Below are positions 49,509-56,482 of a stretch of DNA of 64,000 nt, piece by piece; positions within the stretch are counted from its first letter, which is position 1; every line of letters starts with the position of its first letter. Source of the DNA: Herbaspirillum sp. alder98 (GTDB taxonomy: Bacteria; Pseudomonadota; Gammaproteobacteria; Burkholderiales; Burkholderiaceae_D); the NCBI RefSeq assembly GCF_020179755.1, contig NZ_JAIUCY010000002.1, forward strand, positions 62,001-126,000, in the 5' to 3' direction. A program made the position numbers and the translations under genes. The notes beneath the pieces are model-generated. The model saw nothing but the letters and a program-made list of their open reading frames with translations. It did no database searches and had not been told where the DNA came from.

Positions 49509-49816
49509 GCGGCACTGATGCTCGCCGCTACTTTGTCAGAAATGGGGCAGGGGCCGCTTCACTAGGAACAAAGGTTGGCAAGAATGGTGCCGGTACACAA
49601 AAAAATGCTGTTAACATTGTCATTGATAGAAAGATTGCCTCTCAAATTTTTGAACGAGGCTGGACTCAACAGGAAGTCCAGAAGGTTGTTAATCAGGGAG
49701 CAGTAGGTACTACTACCGATAATCGGTCTCCATCAAAAACATCCGACGGCTTGGCAAGAAATGATCCTGCATCGGTGTACGGTTCAAAAAGTGGATACGT
49801 CGTTGTGAATGTGACC
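49509..49816 (+). pseudogene. Truncated colicin-E5-type anticodon nuclease module
   Basis: A remnant of a CdiA C-terminus. It opens with about 45 bases resembling the pretoxin (LMLAATLSEMGQG, 49515-49553), then a one-base frameshift, then a linker (VGKNGAGTQKNAV) and a clear colicin-E5-like RNase: IDRKIASQIFERGWTQQEVQ, TTTDNRSPSKTSDGLARNDP, ASVYGSKSGYVVVN. Colicin E5 cuts tRNAs for Tyr, His, Asn and Asp at the queuine wobble position. The domain is cut off after VVVN, where repeat copy B begins, losing the usual final TG-x-V-x-Q-x-SD segment. The surrounding open frame (49463-49984) reads on into the wrong frame of copy B. No immunity gene remains for it. Confidence 0.8.
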
Positions 49817-50440
49817 TGCCTTGGCGTCTGCAGTAGGAGCGACTTTGGGGGGATTGACTGGAGGTGCTGCGCAAGATGCGCTTGTCGGCGCGACCGTGGC
49901 AGGCAATGCGGCGGCGAACAACTTCCTGAAGCATCAACAGTTCAACGAATTCAAGTCTCGCTATGCTCAGTGTGCTACCGATAAGTACAAGAGCGATGTG
50001 CTGGCGGACATGAGGACACTCTCTGACGCACAGGACGTTTTGCTTACCAAGTGCACCACGGTAGCGGCATGTAAGGAGTTGACCCGCGACATTGTTTATC
50101 CGACGCAGCAGAACGGTTTCCTCGGTTTCTTCATCACCCAAACCACGGATACCTATAACTTCTGCGCCGCCGGTGACGGTGCATGCATGGATACGTTGAA
50201 ATACATTTCAGCGCATACCAATCGCGCAGCGCTGACGAGTATTGCTCCTGAATTCTTCGCAGCAGTTAATTGGAAAACTGCGACAATCGAAAGTGGTGCT
50301 GCGGAGTTGGAGGCTAGATTTGGGTTGTCCGCTCAAGCGGCAGTGATGCTGGCTGCCACTTTGTCGGAAATGGGCCAGGGCGGCGCATCATTCGGGCAGA
50401 AGGCCGGGACTGGAAGTAGTGCAGGAGTAGTTCCTGGACG
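49817..50440 (+). repeat. Direct repeat copy B: displaced pretoxin segment
   Basis: The second copy of the 47945-48568 segment. Protein changes include the second cysteine of the first pair becoming Tyr (ATDKC to ATDKY), Lys to Arg in ADMKTL, and Ile to Thr in KELIRD. It provides homology for recombination into cdiA. Confidence 0.9.
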
Positions 50441-50672
50441 CGTTCAGTCGCGTATCAATCTTGAGTCCGAAGGGCTGAATCATATTGATAAGCGCCATTT
50501 CGACGCCAACGTTAACGCCAGCCAGTTTTCCATTAGCAAAAGTGAGTTAGTAGACGTTGGAAAGATAATTGGAACGGATAAATTCAACGGTTTTCAATCT
50601 ACTTCGACGCTAACAATCATGACTGATAAATTTGGGAGTCTCGTTACAGCCTTCTTAGGGAAAGGGCTTTAA
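49821..50672 (+). CDS. Orphan CdiA C-terminal toxin module (no secretion signals)
   Basis: A 283-codon frame that begins within the duplicated pretoxin (SAVGATLGGLTGGAAQDALV) with only a TTG as possible start and no ribosome site, so it is probably silent as it stands. After RVQSRIN it diverges from cdiA into a toxin of about 70 residues: GLNHIDKRHFDANVNASQFS, then TSTLTIMTDKFGSLVTAF. It shares the layout His-x5-HF ... S-x-F ... TD-x-x-G-x-L-x-T-x-F with the cdiA toxin but is shorter. Its position makes it a displaced cdiA-CT that could replace the resident toxin by recombination through the shared segment. Confidence 0.75.
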   Translation: MASAVGATLGGLTGGAAQDALVGATVAGNAAANNFLKHQQFNEFKSRYAQCATDKYKSDVLADMRTLSDAQDVLLTKCTTVAACKELTRDIVYPTQQNGFLGFFITQTTDTYNFCAAGDGACMDTLKYISAHTNRAALTSIAPEFFAAVNWKTATIESGAAELEARFGLSAQAAVMLAATLSEMGQGGASFGQKAGTGSSAGVVPGRVQSRINLESEGLNHIDKRHFDANVNASQFSISKSELVDVGKIIGTDKFNGFQSTSTLTIMTDKFGSLVTAFLGKGL

Positions 50673-51019
50673 TGCCGGTATTTACGAAGAGTCTCCAGGA
50701 AAAGCTCAAAACTCAATTGTTAGATCAGTCTCGCGAAATTATGGACAGCACCAATGCATGTGGTCTGGGAGAGATTCTGATAAAAAATTTCCCGTCACTT
50801 TCTCGCCCTATGCTTATTGACTGCATACCAGAGCAAGGCGAGGACATCTATTGGGTTCTTGTAAGCTCAAGGGAGATTGCTGTCGTTGAAATCCCTCGCC
50901 GTAAGTGTGGTGCGCCTGGTGATATCCTTGAAATTGTTGAAGTAGAGACTTACCGCTCTAAACGGCTGGGAAGAGATTCAAGGCAGAGGCTCGCGATGGC
51001 ATTGGAATTGATCGACTAG
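50672..51019 (+). CDS. Candidate CdiI immunity protein of the orphan module
   Basis: A 115-residue protein, MPVFTKSLQEKLKTQLLDQS, whose ATG overlaps the orphan toxin stop by one base. No signal peptide; mixed alpha/beta with CGAPGDILEIVEVETYRSKR near the end. Not similar by eye to the first immunity candidate, as expected for a different toxin specificity. I know no family for it. Confidence 0.65.
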   Translation: MPVFTKSLQEKLKTQLLDQSREIMDSTNACGLGEILIKNFPSLSRPMLIDCIPEQGEDIYWVLVSSREIAVVEIPRRKCGAPGDILEIVEVETYRSKRLGRDSRQRLAMALELID

Positions 51020-51154
51020 AACCGGGCCTGTCAGGATTTCCGTCTTCGAGGCGGGTTAATAATTAAACAGCCGGCCGGACGAAATGATCAGCGTAGAGGA
51101 TAGCAAACTGGTTCAACGCTGTCTTCTAGTCATGTGCAGATCACCCCCGGCGGC

Positions 51155-51625
51155 TCAACGCAGACCCAGGCGCCGGTCGAGCGACCAGGCGCCGCCGCCA
51201 CGCGCCACCAGGAGCAACAGCAGGCCCGCCCACGAAAAATGGGTCGGCCAGGCATCGGGATAGACGAAGATCTCGATGACGGCTGTCATCCCCAGCAGGG
51301 CCAGCGCGGCGCCACGGGTGAACAGGCCGAGCAGGAGCAGCAGCGGGAAGAAGTGTTCGGCATAGGTGGCCAGGTGGGCGGCCAGATCGGGCGGCACCAG
51401 CGGCAGACGGTATTCCTCCTGGAACAGGACGTAGGTGCTGTCCTTGATGTCCAGGAAACCGCTGACCTTGGTACGGCCGGAGAGGAAGAAGATCGCGGCG
51501 ATCGCCACGCGCGCCACCAGGCTCAGCAGGCTATCGCTGATCAGGCGGGTGGCGAGGTCGGCGGCGCGCGACCACAGGGAGGGGCGCGGCGGCACGCGCG
51601 CGGGCAGGGTGGCAGGCTGTTTCAT
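51155..51625 (-). CDS. bufD: DoxX family membrane protein of the bufferin operon
   Basis: A 156-residue inner-membrane protein with four hydrophobic segments ([20 protein letters not shown], then about 90-105, 108-125 and 130-145) and the DoxX motif [14 protein letters not shown]. In bufferin and gig operons a DoxX protein (BufD/GigT) is the usual last gene. It follows bufC by 12 bases. Its role is not settled, probably a redox or export step at the membrane. Confidence 0.85.
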   Translation of the reverse strand: MKQPATLPARVPPRPSLWSRAADLATRLISDSLLSLVARVAIAAIFFLSGRTKVSGFLDIKDSTYVLFQEEYRLPLVPPDLAAHLATYAEHFFPLLLLLGLFTRGAALALLGMTAVIEIFVYPDAWPTHFSWAGLLLLLVARGGGAWSLDRRLGLR

Positions 51626-51637
51626 GGAGTTCTCCCA

Positions 51638-52393
51638 TCAATAAAACGAAGTGAAGGCATCGGCCTGGATCAACTGGCCCAGCATGGCGCCGATCTCCAG
51701 GTCGGGTTCAATGGCCAGCGCCTGGCCGGCGGCACGGGCGATACTGCAGCCGTCGCGGCAGGCATCGAGAAAGCGACAGGCGCCAGCGCCCAGCAACTGC
51801 CATTGCACGTGGTCATGGGCACGGGTGAGCAGGGCCGCTTCGCCTTGCCAGTGCGGGGCCAGGCCGGTATCGCCAGCCTCGCTGCGGTTGGCGTCCCAGA
51901 TGGTGTAGACCGGGTGCTGCGCATCGAGATGCCAGCGCGTGGCCGCATGCGGCACCAGGGTCACGTCCTGGCCGGCGGCCAGGGCGACGTGCAGGGCCGA
52001 GACCTCCAGCAGGGGCTGGTCGGCCGCCAGGTGGGATTCGGTCCAGCAGCGGTCCAGTGCGGCCACCCCCGGCAGGTACGGCAGGTCCTGTGCCGCATCG
52101 AGCGAGGCGAGGAAATCGGCAAAGCCCTCGCCATAGGCGATCAGGCTGGCCTGGCGCGGCAAGTGGCCGCGTGCGAAGGCCAGCGCCGCCGATTCCATCC
52201 ATGCGCTGCCCACCAGACGGTGGACCGCAGGATAGTTAGCCAGCAGCGCATCGACGCAGCCCTTGAAGACGGTATTGCGGTAGATCGCGAAGGCCGGCTG
52301 GGCCAGCAGGGCAAGCACCTGCGGATCATCGCTGCGGCCGTGCAGCAGGGCCTCGGCGAACGCGTCGTAATAGTCGCGGTCGGGGGCGTTCAT
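51638..52393 (-). CDS. bufC: DUF2063 protein, partner of the MNIO enzyme
   Basis: A 251-residue protein with the DUF2063 (HvfC/BufC) N-terminus: YDAFAEALLHGRSDDPQVLA, FAIYRNTVFKGCVDALLANY, PAVHRLVGSAWMESAALAFA. Such proteins bind the precursor leader and deliver it to the DUF692 enzyme. Its start overlaps bufB by 4 bases, and bufD follows. GigB is the Cupriavidus counterpart. Confidence 0.9.
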   Translation of the reverse strand: MNAPDRDYYDAFAEALLHGRSDDPQVLALLAQPAFAIYRNTVFKGCVDALLANYPAVHRLVGSAWMESAALAFARGHLPRQASLIAYGEGFADFLASLDAAQDLPYLPGVAALDRCWTESHLAADQPLLEVSALHVALAAGQDVTLVPHAATRWHLDAQHPVYTIWDANRSEAGDTGLAPHWQGEAALLTRAHDHVQWQLLGAGACRFLDACRDGCSIARAAGQALAIEPDLEIGAMLGQLIQADAFTSFY

Positions 52394-53241
52394 GCGGCCT
52401 GCTCCTCGTGTGCAATGCGCGGCGGGGGCAACCGGGAATGGGCCTGATCGCGCTCGGCCAGCAGGGCATCGAAACCGGGCACATTGCCATCGCGTTCGAT
52501 CAGCGTGGGGCGGGCGCCGGTACGCGCCAGCAGATACTCGTACAGTGCCCAGACGGGCGCGGCGACCGGTGCGTCATGCGAATCGACCAGCAGGCCGGGC
52601 AGGCTGGCGTCGGCGCTGTGGCCGGCCAGGTGGATTTCGAGGATGTCGTCGGCCGGCAATTGGTCCAGGTAGTGGCGCGCATCGATGCCGAGGTTGCAGG
52701 CGCTGACGTGAACATTGTTGACATCGACCAGCAGGCCACAGCCGGTACGGCGCACCAGTTCCCGCAGGAATTCCGGTTCGCTCCAGCTGTGCTGGTCCAT
52801 GCGCAGGTAGTGGGAAGGATTCTCCAGGGCGATGCGCCGCTTGAGGACATCCTGGGTCTGCTGGATATTGGCCGCCAGGCGCGCCAGTGTGTCGGCGTTG
52901 CGCGGCACCGGCAACAGGTCGGGCAGGTAGTGCCCCCCGATACGCGACCAGGCCAGGTGTTCGGACACCAGTACCGGTTCGATGCGGGACACCAGCTGCG
53001 CCAGCCGGCGCAGATGCGCCGGATCGGGTGCGTCAGGCCCGGCCAATGACATCGACACGCCGTGCAAGGCCACCGGATGGTGCTCCCGGATCGCCTGCAG
53101 CCAGCGCAGGCGCGGGCCGCCGTCCATCAGGAAGTTCTCCGGATGGACCTCGAACCACAGGCCCGGGGCCCTGCAGTCCAGCGCCGCATCGAAATGCTGC
53201 GGTTTGAGGCCCAGTCCGGCAGTGAGCGTGTGCGTTGTCAT
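52390..53241 (-). CDS. bufB: DUF692 multinuclear non-heme iron oxidase (MNIO)
   Basis: A 283-residue TIM-barrel enzyme. MNIOs use two or three irons and oxygen to rearrange cysteines of a precursor peptide; in bufferins they form thiooxazole-type heterocycles. Metal-ligand regions are visible in order: WFEVHPENFL, VALHGVSMSLAG, VSEHLAWSRIGG, IALENPSHY, LLVDVNNVHVSACNLG, EIHLAGHS and DSHDAPV. I chose ATG 53241 (MTTHTLTAGLGLKPQH) because the longer frame runs into bufA. It follows bufA by 19 bases. Confidence 0.93.
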   Translation of the reverse strand: MTTHTLTAGLGLKPQHFDAALDCRAPGLWFEVHPENFLMDGGPRLRWLQAIREHHPVALHGVSMSLAGPDAPDPAHLRRLAQLVSRIEPVLVSEHLAWSRIGGHYLPDLLPVPRNADTLARLAANIQQTQDVLKRRIALENPSHYLRMDQHSWSEPEFLRELVRRTGCGLLVDVNNVHVSACNLGIDARHYLDQLPADDILEIHLAGHSADASLPGLLVDSHDAPVAAPVWALYEYLLARTGARPTLIERDGNVPGFDALLAERDQAHSRLPPPRIAHEEQAA

Positions 53242-53260
53242 GGCCGAAGGCTCCGCGCGA

Positions 53261-53539
53261 TCAGACCGGCTTGAGCGAGCCCATGCCGCGCGGGGTCTTG
53301 ATGGAGGTGCAGGTGCCGGCCGGGACGTTCTTCCAGGCGTTGCCCTGATAGTCCATCTTGGCGGTGCCGGCGCAGGTGGTGCCTTCACCGGCCTTGCAGT
53401 CGTTCTGGCCGGCCATCGAGACGCCATAGCACTTCTCGACGGCGGTCTTGTTCATGGGTTGCTTGTCTTGCGCCATGGCCACGCCGGAGGCGAGGGTAGC
53501 GAGGGTCAGGGCGGCGGTGGCGACGAGGCGGTGGTTCAT
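53261..53539 (-). CDS. bufA: Bufferin precursor (DUF2282)
   Basis: A 92-residue exported peptide. A signal peptide of about 23 residues ([15 protein letters not shown]) is followed by a core with four cysteines at 37, 48, 56 and 77: [28 protein letters not shown] and NVPAGTC. This is the DUF2282 pattern, in which the MNIO modifies cysteines and the secreted product binds copper. GGAG lies before the ATG. First gene of bufABCD, with a SigF-type promoter about 92 bases upstream. GigP is the Cupriavidus gold-response counterpart. Confidence 0.92.
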   Translation of the reverse strand: MNHRLVATAALTLATLASGVAMAQDKQPMNKTAVEKCYGVSMAGQNDCKAGEGTTCAGTAKMDYQGNAWKNVPAGTCTSIKTPRGMGSLKPV

Positions 53540-53630
53540 GGTGTGCTCCTTGAAATGGAATGGAAGTGGAAGATGACACTGATCGGCGCCAACTCGGATG
53601 CTGCGGTGAGGCTGCCGATCTGTTCGTTAA

Positions 53631-53657
53631 TTCGCCGGGGGACGCTGGCCGGTTACA
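53631..53657 (-). promoter_or_regulatory. ECF (SigF-type) promoter of bufABCD
   Basis: On the minus strand TGTAACC (53657-53651) is followed by exactly 16 bases and CGAA (53634-53631). This is the GTAACC-N16-CGAA promoter known for Caulobacter SigF. It points at bufA. Confidence 0.85.
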
Positions 53658-53697
53658 GCGCCTGCCACATTTTTTCGGAAATATTTTTCGTGCTGGC

Positions 53698-53724
53698 TGT
53701 AACCGAAGCGGCGTCATGAACGAA
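53698..53724 (+). promoter_or_regulatory. ECF (SigF-type) promoter of nrsF-sigF-nrsF
   Basis: TGTAACC (53698-53704), 16 bases, CGAA (53721-53724), identical in hexamers and spacing to the divergent copy. It lies 57 bases before the first nrsF gene, implying positive autoregulation of the sigma factor. Confidence 0.85.
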
Positions 53725-53781
53725 TACACAGGAGAGCGCGCCGATGCGCAGCCCGCCCGCAGGGGCTCACCGGGGATGTGA

Positions 53782-54447
53782 ATGAAAACGATGGAATTGG
53801 TCAACATGCTCGCCGCCGGCACGGGCGAGCCCGCCGGCCCCGGCCAGCGCACACTGGTGCGCAACGCCGCCGCGCGCATGGCGGTGGCGCTGGCCCTGGG
53901 CCTGATGGGGGCGGCCCTGCTGCTGGCCATTCTCTATGGCGTGCGCAGTGACCTGCGCTCGCTGCTGCAGCAGCCGCTGTTCTGGATGAAGGTGTCGTTC
54001 CCGCTGGCGGCCCTGCTGGCCGGACAGCTGGCCGCATCCCGCCTGGCGCTGCCCGGCGTGCGTATCGGCCTCGGACCGGCTGTGGCCCTGCTGCTGCCGC
54101 CGGCCCTGCTATGGCTGGCCGGCGGCAGCTGGCTGGCGCTGGCGCCACCCTCGCAGCGCCTGGACCTGCTATTGGGCAGCAGCTGGGAAGTGTGCTCGGC
54201 CAACGTGGCCTTGCTGTCCTTGCCGACGCTGGCCACCATGCTGTGGTTCCTGCGCGGGCTGGCCCCGACCCGGCTGCGCGCGGCCGGCGCGGTGGCCGGA
54301 CTGGTGGCGGGCGCGCAGGGCGTGCTAGTCTATTCACTTTATTGCGTGGAGATGGCGCCGCCGTTCTGGGGCGTCTGGTATGTACTGGGGGTGGCGCTGC
54401 CGACGGCGGCCGGCGCCTTGTGCGGCCCGTGGCTGCTTCGTTGGTGA
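53782..54447 (+). CDS. nrsF: NrsF-type membrane anti-sigma factor (DUF1109), first copy
   Basis: A 221-residue protein with six predicted membrane segments. NrsF holds the ECF sigma factor SigF inactive and releases it under heavy-metal stress through conserved cysteines. Here Cys138 (SSWEVCSANVALL) and Cys188 (YSLYCVEMAPPFWG) are 50 residues apart, the spacing I recall for the Caulobacter pair (131 and 181). PLFWMKVSFPLA and the end GPWLLRW are family marks. Unusually, it precedes the sigma gene and is followed by a second copy after it. An extra Cys is at 214. Confidence 0.88.
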   Translation: MKTMELVNMLAAGTGEPAGPGQRTLVRNAAARMAVALALGLMGAALLLAILYGVRSDLRSLLQQPLFWMKVSFPLAALLAGQLAASRLALPGVRIGLGPAVALLLPPALLWLAGGSWLALAPPSQRLDLLLGSSWEVCSANVALLSLPTLATMLWFLRGLAPTRLRAAGAVAGLVAGAQGVLVYSLYCVEMAPPFWGVWYVLGVALPTAAGALCGPWLLRW

Positions 54448-54456
54448 TCCGGCGCC

Positions 54457-55092
54457 ATGCCCATGACTGAAAGTCCTTTCCTGTTGGCCACTGATGCGCC
54501 AGCCCTGAGCGACGCCCTGGCGGGCCTGCCCGGCAAGCCGTCGCACCCTGCCGAGGAGCGCCTGCGCATGCTGCTGCTGGCCGGTCTCGATGGGGATGCC
54601 GTGGCCTATCGCAACTTCCTGGCTGAACTGAGCGGGCGCCTGCGTGCCTTCCTGCGCAAGCGCCTGCTTAATCTGCAGGACGACGTCGAAGACGTGGTCC
54701 AGGAAACCCTGCTGGCCATCCACAACGCCCGCCATACCTATCGCCCCGATCAGCCGCTGACCGCCTGGGTGCACGCCATTGCGCGCTACAAGCTGATGGA
54801 CTTCCTGCGCGCCCGGTCGCGCCGCGAAGCCTTCAACGATCCGCTGGACGAAGAGCACGACCTGCTGGCCACCTGTGACGATGAACCGGCGCAGGCCCGG
54901 CGCGATGTCGGAGCGCTGCTGGAGGAGTTGCCCGACAAGCAGCGCCTGCCGATCCTGCACGTCAAGCTGGAAGGTCTGTCGGTGGCCGAGACGGCGCAGC
55001 TGACGGGGATGTCGGAATCGGCCGTGAAAGTGGGCATCCATCGTGGCCTCAAGGCCCTGGCCCTGAAGATCCGGGAGAAATTGCAAGCATGA
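54457..55092 (+). CDS. sigF: ECF RNA polymerase sigma factor, SigF group
   Basis: A 211-residue ECF sigma. Region 2 has [20 protein letters not shown] and [20 protein letters not shown]. Region 4 has [20 protein letters not shown] and the helix-turn-helix [20 protein letters not shown]. The N-terminus has a 40-residue extension before region 2. It lies 9 bases after nrsF copy one and overlaps copy two by 4 bases. It probably reads the two GTAACC-N16-CGAA promoters, controlling itself and bufABCD. Confidence 0.93.
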   Translation: MPMTESPFLLATDAPALSDALAGLPGKPSHPAEERLRMLLLAGLDGDAVAYRNFLAELSGRLRAFLRKRLLNLQDDVEDVVQETLLAIHNARHTYRPDQPLTAWVHAIARYKLMDFLRARSRREAFNDPLDEEHDLLATCDDEPAQARRDVGALLEELPDKQRLPILHVKLEGLSVAETAQLTGMSESAVKVGIHRGLKALALKIREKLQA

Positions 55093-55730
55093 AGACTGAA
55101 GACCTTATTTCCATGATGGCCAGCGGCGTGGCGCCGGTGGAACGTCGCCTGCCGCGCAGGCAGATGGCCCTGGCCCTGGCGCTGGGCGGCCTGGGTTCGC
55201 TGCTGCTGATGCTGAAGATCTACGGGCTGCGGCCCGACCTGGCCGTGATGCTGGGGGTGCCGCTGTTCTGGATCAAGCTGGCTTTTCCCATCACGCTGGC
55301 CGTGGGGACCATGCTGGTGCTGCGGCGCCTGGTGCGTCCCGGCCTGCGCGTGGGGGCCCGGTGGGCCGGCATCGGTTTGCCCACCCTGGCGGTGTGGGTC
55401 GGCGGTGCGCTGGTGCTGGCCAGTGCGCCGGTGGCCCAGCGCCTGCCGCTGCTCATGGGCATCAGCTGGCGCAGTTGTCCCCTCAATATCGCGCTGCTGT
55501 CCATCCCGCTGTTCATCGGCATCTTCTGGGTCGTGCGCAACATGGCGCCGACCCGGCTGCGCCTGACCGGCACGGTGGCCGGGCTGCTGGCCGGTGCCAC
55601 CGCGACCATGGTGTATTGCCTGCATTGCCCGGAAATGGCGGTTCCCTTCTGGGGCATCTGGTATTTCCTCGGCATCCTCATTCCGGCCGCGGCGGGCTCG
55701 CTGCTGGGGCCGCGCCTGCTGCGCTGGTAA
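55089..55730 (+). CDS. nrsF: NrsF-type membrane anti-sigma factor (DUF1109), second copy
   Basis: A 213-residue paralogue of the gene before sigF. It has six membrane segments and the metal-sensing cysteines Cys130 ([13 protein letters not shown]) and Cys180 ([14 protein letters not shown]), again 50 apart, with an additional Cys177 giving a CxxC. It shares [30 protein letters not shown] and GPRLLRW with copy one. Translationally coupled to sigF, the normal position for NrsF. Confidence 0.92.
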   Translation: MKTEDLISMMASGVAPVERRLPRRQMALALALGGLGSLLLMLKIYGLRPDLAVMLGVPLFWIKLAFPITLAVGTMLVLRRLVRPGLRVGARWAGIGLPTLAVWVGGALVLASAPVAQRLPLLMGISWRSCPLNIALLSIPLFIGIFWVVRNMAPTRLRLTGTVAGLLAGATATMVYCLHCPEMAVPFWGIWYFLGILIPAAAGSLLGPRLLRW

Positions 55731-55881
55731 TGCCGGGAAAGCATGCATGAGCGTCATTGCACCGGCAGGCAGGATGCGCCGTGTGCGCTGAACCCTTGGG
55801 CTGGACCAGGTTTGCGAAACTGCTCCAGTCAGATTTGTTGGAGCAATTTCGAGCCATTCATTGCGGGTCCTGGTTTTCAGT

Positions 55882-56382
55882 TCAGTTACCCAGGATGAAC
55901 GCCTGAGCGTTCGGATAATTCACCTCCAGCTGCTTGCTCGTGCCGCTTGCTTGCTTGAAGAGCAGTGTGAAGGTATGCGTGCCAGGGCCGACTTCAAACA
56001 CCGTGGTGCCATCAAGTGCTTGACGGTCCCATTGGTAGTGCAGGGCGGATGCGACCTCGGGTGAGCCGACATTGATGCGTTTGATGATGCGCGGTTCCTG
56101 TCCATCCATGGAAATCATGGCGCGAACGGAGCAAGGACATCCCTCGGATGATTCCGCTGTGATGGCGCTGGAGAACTGGACGAGCACCTTCGAGTCCTTC
56201 GAGGTCGTCAGCGTCAACTTGGTAATCTCGGCAGTGTCCGCGCCCCGTACGAACTTCGTCACATGGGTGTTGGTATTGTTCGAGTAATCGAAGGTCTTGT
56301 TTTCGGCTTGCGCAGCCGTTGAGGCTGTCAAGGTGAGCAGGGTGAGCAGGGTGGAACGAAGAACCGCGTTAAATTTAGTCAT
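55882..56382 (-). CDS. Secreted beta-rich protein of unknown function
   Basis: A 166-residue protein with a signal peptide (MTKFNAVLRSTLLTLLTLTA, cleavage near AAQAEN). The mature part of about 140 residues is mostly beta-strand, with one CPC motif in SSEGCPCSVRAMIS and a C-terminal FEVGPGTHTFTLLFK. I do not recognise a family. I chose this start because the longer frame reads through non-coding sequence of the next gene's end. It is transcribed alone, between the sigma-factor operon and the FAD oxidase. Confidence 0.7.
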   Translation of the reverse strand: MTKFNAVLRSTLLTLLTLTASTAAQAENKTFDYSNNTNTHVTKFVRGADTAEITKLTLTTSKDSKVLVQFSSAITAESSEGCPCSVRAMISMDGQEPRIIKRINVGSPEVASALHYQWDRQALDGTTVFEVGPGTHTFTLLFKQASGTSKQLEVNYPNAQAFILGN

Positions 56383-56482
56383 TGAAGTCTCATCATGATT
56401 TTTAGGGCTACAGCGGTAGCCGGCGAGAGGGGCTGGTCTCGCCCATCCCAACGGATGAGCGAGTAACGCAGAACTTCTGCAG

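Noticed and set aside
53782-55730. Assembly duplication as the cause of the two nrsF genes
   Set aside because: The two proteins differ along their whole length and the DNA is clearly diverged, so they are true paralogues.
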